Shown here: in pieces, positions 8,873 to 21,124 of the stretch
Layout of the letters: each line of letters begins with the position of its first letter
How positions within the stretch are numbered: position 1 is the stretch's first letter
Source of the DNA: Bradyrhizobium sp. B124
Lineage (GTDB): Bacteria > Pseudomonadota > Alphaproteobacteria > Rhizobiales > Xanthobacteraceae
Direction of reading: 5' to 3'
NCBI RefSeq assembly: GCF_038967635.1
Contig: NZ_CP152413.1
Span: 2,976,001 to 3,040,000 of the forward strand
DNA: 64,000 nucleotides
Made by a program: the position numbers and the translations under genes
The notes under the pieces: generated by a model
Seen by the model: the letters and a program-made list of their open reading frames with translations, nothing else
Databases searched by the model: none
What the model was told of the DNA's origin: nothing

Positions 8873-9046
8873 GTTGTGGACAGGTCTGTTGAGAAGCTGT
8901 GGGTCGACCGTAGCCAGAGGTGGTGTGCCTTGGCGGGACAATCGGTGAGTATCCCGGTCGACTGCCGGTGGAACGGAAGCCGACGACCCCGGGGACAATG
9001 CGCTTGATGTCTTGTGGACAGGCTGCGTGAGGCTCTGTGGACAACC
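8873..9046. repeat. Two imperfect ~36-bp direct repeats with TGTGGACA motifs
   Basis: Copy one spans about 8873-8909 and copy two about 9011-9046. Both read TTGTGGACAGG, then a spacer, then CTGTGG and a closing ACC. Together they hold three TGTGGACA octamers (8875-8882, 9013-9020, 9036-9043). TGTGGACAA differs by one base from the DnaA box TGTGGATAA. The stretch between the oxidoreductase and the pilin holds no gene. Confidence 0.6.
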
Positions 9047-9050
9047 TGTC

Positions 9051-9082
9051 AAAAAGAAAACACCGGGCCTCGTTGCCCGGTG
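9051..9082 (-). terminator. Rho-independent terminator of the Flp pilin gene
   Basis: Read on the minus strand, CACCGGGC and GCCCGGTG pair across a six-base loop and are followed by TTTTCTTTTT (complement of 9051-9060). The stem begins 27 bases after the pilin stop codon. This is the clearest intrinsic terminator in the window. Confidence 0.85.
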
Positions 9083-9108
9083 CTTGCTCGAGAACGCCGT
9101 CTGCGAAA

Positions 9109-9273
9109 TTACTTGAGCGAGCTCGCGACCGTGCTGAACGTCCCGCTCAAGTTCGTGCCGACGCCATTCACCGCAGCGATGATGGCGATGGCGATGCCGG
9201 TCGCAATCAGTCCGTATTCGATGGCGGTCGCGCCGGATTCATTCTGTAAAAACCTAACGAAAAGAGTTCTCAT
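9109..9273 (-). CDS. Flp/Fap-type pilin (type IVb prepilin)
   Basis: This 54-residue product is a typical Flp prepilin. A short N-terminal leader ends NESG, the prepilin-peptidase cleavage is expected after Gly14, and the mature start ATAIEYGLIA has the invariant Glu at +5 and Tyr at +6. A 20-residue hydrophobic helix and a Ser/Thr-rich tail follow. Flp pilins form thin adhesive pili exported by the Tad system. No tad/cpa genes are in the window, so the assembly machinery must be elsewhere. The start follows CAGGG. A strong terminator lies just downstream, making this a monocistronic, probably abundant transcript. Confidence 0.88.
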   Translation of the reverse strand: MRTLFVRFLQNESGATAIEYGLIATGIAIAIIAAVNGVGTNLSGTFSTVASSLK

Positions 9274-9444
9274 TGCAGCCCTGCCCTGGGTTGTGATGCC
9301 TTGGAACGAAGGGTGTTCCCTAGTTCCACCTCCGTAGTAGTACGGCGGTATCTAAGGTTGTCTGAATCGGGAACCTATCAATTCTCGCGATATTCGATTG
9401 AATACGGCTTGAAACTTTAACAAAAACCGCGCTACCGGCCTCCG

Positions 9445-10329
9445 ATGACCCCGTCCACACACCGCGCCAGCATCACCCTTCCAGACGAACCGACCGCAAA
9501 GCGCGTGGTCGACGCGCTCTCCGAGATGTATTTCGAGGATCAGGCGGCATTTGCGGCCTTCGAGCGGCCGGATGGCCGATGGGATGTCACCGTCCATTTT
9601 GCCGAGCCGCCGGACCAAACCTTGTTGCGCGAGCTGGTCGGACAGACTGTGCGGCCCGATGTCGCATCGACTTTGGTATTTGACACCGTCGAGGCAAAGG
9701 ACTGGGTCAAGGCCAGCCTGGAAGATCTGGTCCCGGTCGCGGCCGGCCGGTTCATCGTCCATGGCCAACATGACCGGCACAGGATACCGCCGAACAAGCT
9801 CGGGATCGAGATCGAGGCGGCGCTCGCCTTCGGCACCGGCCATCACGGCACCACGCGCGGCTGCCTGCTGCTGCTCGATCACGTGCTGAAGGCCTATCAG
9901 CCCCGCCGGGTGCTCGATCTCGGCGCCGGGACCGGCGTGCTGGGAATTGCCGCCGCCAAGGCGCAGCATCGCAAGGTGCTGGCGAGCGACATCGACCCGC
10001 CGTCGGTCAAGGTCGCCGCCGAGAATGCCCGGCTGAACGGGGCAGGACATCTGGTCGATGTGATCCGTGCCACCGGCTTTGCATCGCCGCGGTTTGCCGA
10101 GGACGGGCCGTTCGATCTGGTGCTCGCCAACATCCTCGCCAATCCGCTGCGCCAGCTGGCGGGGCCGATGGCCCGGCACCTCGCATCGTCGGCGCAGGTC
10201 ATCCTCTCGGGCCTGCTGACGCATCAGGCGCCGGCGGTCGTTGCTGCTTATCGCGCCCGCGGGCTGGTGCCGCTGCGGCATCTGAAGATCGAGGGCTGGA
10301 GCAGCCTGCTGCTGCGCTCGGTCAGGTGA
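9445..10329 (+). CDS. prmA: Ribosomal protein L11 methyltransferase
   Basis: The 294-residue protein matches PrmA in length and order. It has an N-terminal L11-recognition domain, the FGTGHHGTT linker at 129-137, the SAM-binding loop LDLGAGTGVLGIAA at 157-170 and the catalytic NILANPL motif at 229-235. PrmA trimethylates several amino groups of ribosomal protein L11 in the cytosol. The gene stop is one base from the start of the following cysteine-cluster gene, so the two are translationally linked. Confidence 0.93.
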   Translation: MTPSTHRASITLPDEPTAKRVVDALSEMYFEDQAAFAAFERPDGRWDVTVHFAEPPDQTLLRELVGQTVRPDVASTLVFDTVEAKDWVKASLEDLVPVAAGRFIVHGQHDRHRIPPNKLGIEIEAALAFGTGHHGTTRGCLLLLDHVLKAYQPRRVLDLGAGTGVLGIAAAKAQHRKVLASDIDPPSVKVAAENARLNGAGHLVDVIRATGFASPRFAEDGPFDLVLANILANPLRQLAGPMARHLASSAQVILSGLLTHQAPAVVAAYRARGLVPLRHLKIEGWSSLLLRSVR

Positions 10330-10330
10330 A

Positions 10331-10837
10331 ATGGCCGCGACCGGCAGACAGTGCGGCGACTGCACGCTCTGCTGCAAGGTGATGGCGATCGAGCAGCTGG
10401 CGAAGCCGGCCAACGCATGGTGTGCCCATTGCAAGCCAGGGCGCGGCTGCCGGATCTATCCAAGCCGGCCGGCAGAGTGCCGCGCGTTCAGCTGCGTCTG
10501 GCTGGTCAACGAGCTGCTGGAGGAGCACTGGAAGCCCTCCCGATCGAAGCTCGTCCTGACCACGTCGGACGACGGGCTCGAGGTCAGATGCGATCCGGGC
10601 TTTCCGGATGCCTGGCGCAGGGAGCCGTTTCGCAACGAGCTGAGGGAATGGGCGATATCCGGCGAGCCGCTCGACATGACCGTCGTCGTGATCGCCGGTC
10701 AGCGCGTGACGCTGCTGACGCCGGAGCGCGAATTCGATCTGGGTGTCGTCGGCCCCGATGAGCGGATCGTGCGTGAACTCGAGGGCACCAGGGTCGTCAA
10801 TGTAACCGTGGCGAAGGCGTCCGACCTCGCACCGTAA
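10331..10837 (+). CDS. YkgJ-like cysteine-cluster protein
   Basis: The 168-residue protein has a dense N-terminal cysteine array: CGDCTLCCK at residues 8-16, CAHCKPGRGC near 31-40 and ECRAFSC near 50-56. This is the pattern of the UPF0153/YkgJ family, proposed to bind zinc or an iron-sulfur cluster; the biochemical role is not established. The C-terminal half has no Cys and looks like an ordinary alpha/beta domain. The ATG comes one base after the prmA stop, and the ribosome-binding site AGGTGA is inside the prmA end. A role connected to translation or protein modification is suggested by this coupling alone. Confidence 0.75.
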   Translation: MAATGRQCGDCTLCCKVMAIEQLAKPANAWCAHCKPGRGCRIYPSRPAECRAFSCVWLVNELLEEHWKPSRSKLVLTTSDDGLEVRCDPGFPDAWRREPFRNELREWAISGEPLDMTVVVIAGQRVTLLTPEREFDLGVVGPDERIVRELEGTRVVNVTVAKASDLAP

Positions 10838-10855
10838 ACGCGATCTGCGGGCTGG

Positions 10856-11041
10856 CTATTCAGGTGCTGCGGAATCGCGGCCGGCCGTGTCGGCCTTGTC
10901 CTGACCGGCTGCACGCCTGGCACGCGCCTCGACCAAACGGTCGAGCATCTGCACGATGACGCCACGTTGCTTCTGCTCAACCGGCGCGATCGGCCCGCGG
11001 CGAACCGGTGGCGAGATCTTCTCAAACGTGAATGCAGGCAT
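10856..11041 (-). CDS. Small conserved-looking hypothetical protein
   Basis: This encodes a 61-residue protein beginning MPAFTFEKISPPVRRGP, with a central amphipathic, Arg/Ala-rich helix (VQMLDRLVEARARRAAG) and a charged tail. A strong ribosome-binding site GAGGAG lies eight bases before the ATG, which decides this start over the longer open frame reaching 11146. I do not recognise the family. It converges with the cysteine-cluster gene and is divergent from the aminopeptidase gene. The short basic-acidic composition would suit a protein-binding or regulatory role, but that is speculation. Confidence 0.55.
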   Translation of the reverse strand: MPAFTFEKISPPVRRGPIAPVEQKQRGVIVQMLDRLVEARARRAAGQDKADTAGRDSAAPE

Positions 11042-11228
11042 CGTGCATCTCCTCACCGTTGAGTTGAGACACTCCTGGACGCCCCCCGTACGCTCGATCG
11101 GCGATGGTGGACATCGTCCGGTCACTTCCACTATGCCATGATTCAAGCATAAGTTATGCCAAAAATGTGGTCATGCCTCAGCGCGTCGGCGCGAAGCTCA
11201 TGCTGCATCCGAAGAGAGTGCAAAGGCG

Positions 11229-13058
11229 ATGTTCGAAGCCCATTTCCAGACGTTCGAAGAGCCCGAAGGCGGCGTGGCGCTGACCGCGCGCTTAAGCGCG
11301 CTGCGCGAGGAATTGGCGCGGCGCAAGCTGATCGGGTTCGTGGTTCCGCGCGCCGATCAGCAGCAGAATGAGTATGTTGCGGCGTCCGAGGAGCGGCTGG
11401 CCTGGCTGACCGGCTTCACCGGATCGGCCGGGCTCGCGATCGTGCTGAGCAAGGAAGCCGCCCTGTTCGTCGACGGGCGCTACACGCTGCAGGCCGGCAA
11501 GCAGGTCGATCGCAAGGCCTGGCAGGTCGAGCCGCTGGTCGAGCCGCCGCCGGAGCACTGGCTGACCCGGCACCTGGCAGCCGGCGACCGCCTAGGATTT
11601 GACCCCTGGCTGCACACTTCTGCGGCAGCCGAACGGCTGGCGGCGGCCTGCGCCAAGGCCGGCGCCGAACTGGTCGCCGTCGACGGCAACCCGGTCGATA
11701 CGGTCTGGCACGAGCGGCCAGCACCGCCGCTCGGCCCGGTCGCGATCCACGGCGCGCAGTTTTCCGGCGAGATCGAGGCCGAGAAGCTGAAGCGCATCCG
11801 GCTCGAGATCAACAAGCTCGGGGTCGATGCGCTGGTGCTCTCCGACAGCCACGCGGTGGCCTGGACCTTCAACATCCGCGGCGCCGACGTCTCGCATACG
11901 CCGCTGCCGCTGTCCTATGCGCTGGTGCCGAAGGAAGGCCGGCCGCTGGTGTTCATCGATCACCGCAAGCTGTCCAACGCGACCCGCGACCATCTCGAAC
12001 AATCCGCCGATGTCGAAGAGCCGGCGGCGCTGACGCCAAAACTGACCGAGCTCGCCAAGCGCGGCGCCTCGATCGCGCTCGACAGCGCGACCGCGGCCGA
12101 CGCGTTGAGCCGCCTGATCTCCGGCGCCGGCGGCAAGCCGGTGCGCGGCAACGATCCGGTCAGCCTGCTGAAGGCGGTCAAGAACCTCACCGAGATCGAC
12201 GGCACCCGCACGGCGCACCAGCGCGACGCGGTGGCGCTCGCGCGCTTCCTCGCCTGGGTCGACCGCGAGGCGCCCTCCGGCCACCTCACCGAGATCGACA
12301 CCGTCGAGGCGCTGGAAACCTTCCGCCGCCAGACCGGCGCGCTGAAGGACGTCTCGTTCCCGACCATCGCCGGCGCCGGACCGAACGGCGCCATCGTGCA
12401 TTATCGCGTGACGCGCAAGAGCAACCGCCGCATCGCGCCCGGCGATCTGCTGCTGATCGATTCCGGCGCGCAATATGAGGACGGCACCACCGACGTCACC
12501 CGCACCATCGCGATCGGCCAGCCGACCGACGAGATGCGCGACCGCTTCACCCGCGTGCTGCGCGGCCATATCGCGATCGCCCGCGCGATCTTCCCCGACG
12601 GCACCACCGGCGCACAGCTCGACAGCTTCGCGCGGCAACATCTCTGGCAGGCCGGGATCGATTTCGAGCACGGCACCGGCCACGGCGTCGGCAGCTATCT
12701 CAGCGTCCATGAAGGGCCGGCGCGGATCTCCAAGCTCGGCACCACGCCGCTGAAGCGCGGCATGATCCTGTCCAACGAGCCCGGCTACTACAAGACCGAC
12801 GCCTATGGGATCCGGATCGAGAACCTCGAGCTGGTGATCGGCACCGACATTGCCGGCGCCGAGAAGCCGGTCAACGCATTCGAGACCCTGACGCTGGCGC
12901 CGATCGATCGCCGCCTGATCGAGGTCAGCATGCTGAGCGAAGCCGAATTGAGCTGGCTCAACGACTACCACGCCCGCGTCGCGCGCGTGGTGCGCCCACA
13001 TCTCGACGACAACGCCACCAAGCTGTGGCTCGACGAGGCGACGGCGGCGCTGACGTAG
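11229..13058 (+). CDS. Xaa-Pro aminopeptidase (M24B, aminopeptidase P)
   Basis: The 609-residue length fits the long, three-domain aminopeptidase P class: two creatinase-like N-terminal domains (about 10-310) and a pita-bread catalytic domain (about 310-560). Metal-binding residues are visible in LLLIDSGAQYEDGTTDVTRT (two Asp), HGTGHGVGSYLSVHE (His), SNEPGYY (Glu) and the later RIENLELV (Glu). The enzyme removes an N-terminal residue before proline, using two Mn or other divalent ions in the cytosol. An AAAGG ribosome-binding site precedes the ATG. A palindromic repeat follows about 50 bases after the stop. Confidence 0.92.
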   Translation: MFEAHFQTFEEPEGGVALTARLSALREELARRKLIGFVVPRADQQQNEYVAASEERLAWLTGFTGSAGLAIVLSKEAALFVDGRYTLQAGKQVDRKAWQVEPLVEPPPEHWLTRHLAAGDRLGFDPWLHTSAAAERLAAACAKAGAELVAVDGNPVDTVWHERPAPPLGPVAIHGAQFSGEIEAEKLKRIRLEINKLGVDALVLSDSHAVAWTFNIRGADVSHTPLPLSYALVPKEGRPLVFIDHRKLSNATRDHLEQSADVEEPAALTPKLTELAKRGASIALDSATAADALSRLISGAGGKPVRGNDPVSLLKAVKNLTEIDGTRTAHQRDAVALARFLAWVDREAPSGHLTEIDTVEALETFRRQTGALKDVSFPTIAGAGPNGAIVHYRVTRKSNRRIAPGDLLLIDSGAQYEDGTTDVTRTIAIGQPTDEMRDRFTRVLRGHIAIARAIFPDGTTGAQLDSFARQHLWQAGIDFEHGTGHGVGSYLSVHEGPARISKLGTTPLKRGMILSNEPGYYKTDAYGIRIENLELVIGTDIAGAEKPVNAFETLTLAPIDRRLIEVSMLSEAELSWLNDYHARVARVVRPHLDDNATKLWLDEATAALT

Positions 13059-13105
13059 CGGCGCGTTCAAGCATCCACACATTCGGTGTCATCCCGGTAC
13101 TCGGT

Positions 13106-13206
13106 GTCATCCCCCGCGAAAGCGGGGGATCCAGTACGCCGCGGCCCATCGGTTCAAACACACCTGCCTCTGGAATACTGGGTCCCCCGCTTTCGCGGAG
13201 GACGAC
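13106..13206. repeat. REP-like paired palindromic repeat, copy 1
   Basis: The 101-bp unit has a left hairpin (CCCCCGCGAAAGCGGGGG) and a right, partly complementary end TACTGGGTCCCCCGCTTTCG. It matches the unit at 14666-14766 at both ends and in the same orientation, with a divergent middle. The two copies flank the MFS transporter gene. Convergence with transcripts from the left would let it act as a terminator. The rest of the 300-base gap before the transporter holds no gene. Confidence 0.85.
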
Positions 13207-13358
13207 TGTGGAATTTGTGGCTGACGACAGCGGTGCTTGTTGCGCGAGGCGAAACTACCTCGCTTCGCCGCCCGAAATGCATGGGCGTATGCCGAAACAC
13301 CCGTATTCCGCGCGGACGGGCACGCTACAGTCGTTCCACAATGCTGGATCGGACCTGA

Positions 13359-14636
13359 ATGCACGGCGTGATGGGCAAGCCGCCCGGCGCGGCCACAAAT
13401 AACATCGCGACATCGAAGGTCATGTTGCTGATGCTCGTCGTGATGACGGGCGTCGCGCCGATCTCGCTCTACATGCTGGTTCCGGCGCTGCCGGTGCTGG
13501 CGACCACGTTCAGCCGCGACATCGGGATCGCGCAGATGACCGTGTCGCTCTACATGGTCGGCATCGCGCTCTCGCAGCTGATCATGGGACCGCTGTCCGA
13601 CAAGTTCGGCCGTCGCCCGGTGCTGCTCGCAGGCCTCGGCCTGATGGTGGTGGCCGGCATCGGCTCTGACTTCGCCGAGACCCTGCCGCAACTGATCGCG
13701 GCGCGCTTCTTCCAGGCGCTCGGCGGCGCCAGCGGCATGGTGATCAGCCGCGCCATCATCCGCGATCTCTATCCGCGCGAGCGTGTCGGCGCCATGATCA
13801 GCCTCGTCGTCGCCGCGCTGATGATCGCGCAGATGGTGAGCCCGCTCACCGGCGGTCTGCTGGAGACCACATTCGGCTGGCGCGCGATCCTCTATCTCAT
13901 TACCGCGGCGTCGCTGATCACCACGATCTTCATCGCGCTCGCATTGCCTGAAACCCGCCGCGACCGCGCCGACAGCTCCAGCTTTCGCGGCGACCTCGGC
14001 AAACTGATGCGAAGCCGCGCCTTCGTCGGCTATCTCTTGTGCCAGGTGCTGGCCTCGCAGATCATCTTCGCCTTCGCCGGCGGCGGCCCCTATATCGTGG
14101 TCACCCAGATGGGCCGCAGCAGCGCCGAATACGGCGCGTGGTTCGCGATGACCGGGTTCGGCTACTTCATCGGCAATCTGCTGTGCGTCCGCTTCGCGCC
14201 GCGCCACTCGCTGGAGAAGCTGATCTGGTTCGGCCTCGCGCTGCAGGTCGGCGGCAGTCTCTTGAACCTGATCTGGAGTTTCGCCGGGCTGAACCAGGCG
14301 CCGCTCTGGCTGTTCGGCACCCAGATGATCGTGATGGTCGCCAATGCCTTCGTGATGGCCAATTCCGCCGCCGGCGCCATCAGCATCCGCCCCGAGGCCG
14401 CCGGCACCGCCTCCGGCGCCATGGGCTTCCTGCAGCAAGGCATCGGCTCGCTGATCTCGCAGTTCGGCGCCTATCTCGGCGGCCACTCCACCACCACACT
14501 GCCGCTGACATCGGCGCTCTTCGCGATCTCGCTCGCCTGCGCCTGCACCATGATCTTCGTGGTGCCGCGGCGGAACGTGGTGGTCAGCGAAGAGCTGATC
14601 GCGCAGGCCGAGGAGGATGAGCAGGGGATGATGTGA
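13359..14636 (+). CDS. MFS drug-resistance transporter, Bcr/CflA type
   Basis: The 425-residue protein has twelve predicted transmembrane segments. The first begins at about residue 20. The MFS loop motif is visible as GPLSDKFGRRPVLLAG (residues about 77-92). The family motif around TGLLETTFGWR in the middle is typical of DHA1 Bcr/CflA exporters, which extrude bicyclomycin, chloramphenicol and similar compounds by proton antiport. The ribosome-binding site is weak. The next ATG, 12 bases later at 13371, is equally possible and would not change the first membrane segment. The gene lies between two direct copies of a 101-bp repeat. Confidence 0.85.
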   Translation: MHGVMGKPPGAATNNIATSKVMLLMLVVMTGVAPISLYMLVPALPVLATTFSRDIGIAQMTVSLYMVGIALSQLIMGPLSDKFGRRPVLLAGLGLMVVAGIGSDFAETLPQLIAARFFQALGGASGMVISRAIIRDLYPRERVGAMISLVVAALMIAQMVSPLTGGLLETTFGWRAILYLITAASLITTIFIALALPETRRDRADSSSFRGDLGKLMRSRAFVGYLLCQVLASQIIFAFAGGGPYIVVTQMGRSSAEYGAWFAMTGFGYFIGNLLCVRFAPRHSLEKLIWFGLALQVGGSLLNLIWSFAGLNQAPLWLFGTQMIVMVANAFVMANSAAGAISIRPEAAGTASGAMGFLQQGIGSLISQFGAYLGGHSTTTLPLTSALFAISLACACTMIFVVPRRNVVVSEELIAQAEEDEQGMM

Positions 14637-14665
14637 GGCGTGCGCTCGTACCGCGCTCTCGCCTC

Positions 14666-14766
14666 GTCATCCCCCGCGAAAGCGGGGGATCCAGTACGCC
14701 GCGGCCTGTCGGGTGAATCACTGCGGCCTCTAGAATACTGGGTCCCCCGCTTTCGCGGAGGACGAC
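14666..14766. repeat. REP-like paired palindromic repeat, copy 2
   Basis: This is a second copy of the 101-bp unit at 13106-13206, in the same orientation. The left 41 bases are identical, and the right 35 match except at one or two positions. It lies between the convergent MFS and ligA genes, where its stems may end both transcripts. Nothing else was found between 14637 and 14799. Confidence 0.85.
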
Positions 14767-14799
14767 AGCGGAGAATGCGGCGACGACGCTGCGCGCACC

Positions 14800-18631
<3,832 letters not shown>

Positions 18632-18644
18632 GCGAGGACAATTC

Positions 18645-19553
18645 CTAGCCGAGACCTATCTTCTTGAAGGTCCTGCTGATCCAGGATCCCTGATTCTCGC
18701 TCGGCTCGAGACCGCCGGACTTTACTAGATTATATGCGTCCTTGTACCAGCGGCTGTCCGGAAAATTGTGGCCGAGCACCGCGGCGGCGGTCTGCGCCTC
18801 GCCGGCGATGCCGATCGCCATATAGGCCTCGGTCAGCCGGTAGAGCGCCTCTTCGACGTGGCGGGTGGTCTGGTACTGGGTGACCACGGTCTTGAAGCGG
18901 TTGATCGCGGCGGTGAAGTCGCGCTTCTCGATGTAATAGCGCCCGACCGCCATTTCCTTGCCGGCGAGCTGGTCGCGCGCAGCCTGGATCTTGGCCTTGG
19001 CCTGGGTGGCGTATTCCGAGGTCGGATATTTGCGCACCACTTCTTCGAGCGCCGCGATCGCCTTCTCGGTGCGGCTCTGGTCGCGCGAGATGTCCGGTAT
19101 CTGGTCGAAATGCGATGCCGCGATCAGGTATTGCGCGTAGGACGCGTCCGGGCTGCCGGGATGCAGCGTCACGTAGCGGGTGGCGGAGCCGATGCAGCTA
19201 TCGTAGTCGCCCGCCTGATAGTACGAATAGGCCGACATCAGGAGCGACTTGCGCGCCCAGTCCGAATAGGGATGCTGACGGTCGACTTCCTCGAACTTCT
19301 TCGAAGCGGCCTTCAGGTCCTTCTTCTCGTTCATCATGTACAAGCCCTCATTGTAGAGCTTGTCCGCGGGCTCATCGACGAACGTGTCGTCCTTGGCCAT
19401 GAACTTGTCCCACAGCGCGCCGGTGCCGCAGCCGCTCAGCGGCAGTGCGAGCACGATCAGGCCCGCCGCGAAACGCAGCGTGCGCGCGGCCTTGGTCAGG
19501 CCGGAGACGTCAGAAGAATTGCGTTGTTCGAGCGCCATACGCATTGCCGACAT
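18645..19553 (-). CDS. bamD: Outer-membrane assembly lipoprotein BamD
   Basis: The 302-residue protein has a signal anchor followed by a lipobox LSGC, with lipidation expected at Cys42. Tetratricopeptide-like repeats typical of BamD/ComL follow, for example YNEGLYMMNEKKDLKAASKKF, ADKLYNE and YYIEKRDFTAAINRF. BamD sits on the periplasmic face of the outer membrane and works with BamA to insert beta-barrel proteins. Several in-frame ATGs occur within the first 20 codons. The first is given, but a start at residue 4 or 6 is possible because the leader is unusually long. The gene heads the bamD-recN-ligA group. Confidence 0.92.
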   Translation of the reverse strand: MSAMRMALEQRNSSDVSGLTKAARTLRFAAGLIVLALPLSGCGTGALWDKFMAKDDTFVDEPADKLYNEGLYMMNEKKDLKAASKKFEEVDRQHPYSDWARKSLLMSAYSYYQAGDYDSCIGSATRYVTLHPGSPDASYAQYLIAASHFDQIPDISRDQSRTEKAIAALEEVVRKYPTSEYATQAKAKIQAARDQLAGKEMAVGRYYIEKRDFTAAINRFKTVVTQYQTTRHVEEALYRLTEAYMAIGIAGEAQTAAAVLGHNFPDSRWYKDAYNLVKSGGLEPSENQGSWISRTFKKIGLG

Positions 19554-19811
19554 GGATTGTAAAACCTGACGCCTTTGAGGCGGTTAACGGCGACCCCACT
19601 CCACCCATGAACCGCGATCACGGATGCAATATCTCTCGTGCCGTTGGCGCCGGATCAAGGCAACCGCGGGCCTGTTTAACCGAAAAATGACCGTCGACCA
19701 ACCGAATAGGGAGCCAATCCGCCGGGAATAAGGCGACCCGGCGACGCTCACAGCCTGCTGTGGTTATTACGGAAATTGGGCTGACCGGCCAGGCGATCAG
19801 GACTTGGGCGA

Positions 19812-20774
19812 TCAGGACACGTCCGGACCGTAGGCCGGGGCGACCAGGCCGCCCACCGTGCTTGCACCGGCTTCGACATGGCCGCGGACCGGCCGCCGGG
19901 CGGTCTCCGATTCGACCACGCGCCAGGCGCTGCGGTCGGCGAGCAGCGCCTTCAGCACTGCGTTGTTGAGCTTGTGCCCGCCGCGGACCGAACGGTAGCT
20001 GCCGAGCAGCGGCAGGCCGGCCAGCGCCAGATCGCCGATCACGTCGAGCACCTTGTGGCGGGCGCACTCGTCGGCGTAGCGCAGGCCCTCGGCGTTGAGC
20101 AGGCGGGCCTCGTCAAACACCACGGTGTTGTCGAAGGAGGCGCCGAGCGCGAAGCCGGCGCCCCACAGCCGCGCCACGTCATTCATGCAGCCGAACGTAC
20201 GGGCCCGCGCGACTTCGCGGCGGAAGCCTTCCGGCGACAGATCGAAGGAGTAGGTCTGGTGACCGATCACCTTGTTGGCGAAATTGATTTCGACTTCGGC
20301 GCGGAACCCGCCGGCGAACGGACGCAGCTCGCCCATCGCATCGCCGATCTTGACCTGCACCGGCTTCAGCACCTGAATGAAGCGGCGGACGCCGGGCTGG
20401 GTCACAATGCCGGCCTGATCGATGGCCGCGACAAACGCCGCAGCGCTGCCGTCCATGATCGGAACTTCTGCAGCGTCGACTTCGATCGTGGCGTTGTCGA
20501 CGCCCATGCCGCGCAGCGCGGCGAGAACATGCTCCGCGGTCGAAACCAGCGGCCCTTCGCGGTCACCCAGCACCGTCGCGAATTCGGTTGCGATCACAGC
20601 GTCGGCGGTGGCGGTAACTTCGCGGTCGGCACCGTCGAGACCGGTGCGGACAAAAATAAAACCCGCATCAACGGGTGCAGGTCCCAGCGTGAGACTGACA
20701 GGAAGACCGGAATGAACGCCTACGCCAGTCACGGTGGCTTGCGACCGAAGCGTTGTCTGACGGCTGAACTTCAT
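19812..20774 (-). CDS. lpxC: UDP-3-O-acyl-N-acetylglucosamine deacetylase
   Basis: The 320-residue protein is LpxC, the committed zinc-dependent step of lipid A synthesis. Zinc and catalytic residues are visible in STAEHVLAAL (His) and in HKVLDVIGDLALAG (His and Asp) toward the C-terminus. The N-terminal TLRSQATVTGVGVHSG is typical of the family. The position after ftsZ in the same direction is conserved in many Proteobacteria. The last 30 residues (about RPVRGHVEAGASTVGG) extend past the usual end. The 350-base gap to ftsZ and the ftsZ terminator hairpin suggest lpxC has its own promoter. Confidence 0.95.
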   Translation of the reverse strand: MKFSRQTTLRSQATVTGVGVHSGLPVSLTLGPAPVDAGFIFVRTGLDGADREVTATADAVIATEFATVLGDREGPLVSTAEHVLAALRGMGVDNATIEVDAAEVPIMDGSAAAFVAAIDQAGIVTQPGVRRFIQVLKPVQVKIGDAMGELRPFAGGFRAEVEINFANKVIGHQTYSFDLSPEGFRREVARARTFGCMNDVARLWGAGFALGASFDNTVVFDEARLLNAEGLRYADECARHKVLDVIGDLALAGLPLLGSYRSVRGGHKLNNAVLKALLADRSAWRVVESETARRPVRGHVEAGASTVGGLVAPAYGPDVS

Positions 20775-21067
20775 TCGATAATGCCCACTACCCGACTTCG
20801 CTCACTTCAAGTGGCCAAACTTCCCCAAGGCCGACTCGCATGAGCTCCCCAAGTCCCGGCAGACCATAGTCACAGCCCTAAAGCGCGCCAACTCACGCTT
20901 CTTTACGGATTGTTACCCCATCTCCGCCGCATTCGCGCCCAAGGTTAACCCAATTGCGGCAGCGAAAACGGCCCTCGGCGAGTGGCCATCTGACCACCGA
21001 AATGATAATTAATCATTTAAAATCAGTTGCTTGTTTACCCGATGCAACTGCCTGCCCGCCAAGAGGA
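20775..21067 (-). promoter_or_regulatory. lpxC upstream region, AT-rich, no gene
   Basis: The gap between the ftsZ hairpin and lpxC has no gene. It contains an AT-rich near-palindrome (ATGATAATTAATCAT around 21001-21015) and a TTAACC half-site near 20945. These may mark the lpxC promoter region, but I could not assign -35 and -10 boxes. Confidence 0.35.
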
Positions 21068-21099
21068 GAAGGCCCCGGCGGTTCCCCGCCGAGGCCTTC
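21068..21099 (-). terminator. Hairpin after ftsZ
   Basis: GAAGGCC and GGCCTTC outer arms plus CGGCGG/CCGCCG inner arms form a strong stem 25 bases after the ftsZ stop. The following minus-strand bases TCTCCTCTT are only partly T-rich. It probably ends the dcw transcript before lpxC. Confidence 0.6.
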
Positions 21100-21124
21100 T
21101 TCGTCGCCAAGGTTGTAACAAACT

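Noticed and set aside
8873..9046. Possible replication origin
   Set aside because: DnaA-like motifs are present, but there is no AT-rich unwinding element, no dnaA, hemE or parAB nearby, and too few boxes.
13107..14486. 459-codon minus-strand frame opposite the MFS gene
   Set aside because: It is a shadow of the transporter gene: Gln, His, Asp and Glu rich with no recognisable domain, and it overlaps a certain gene.
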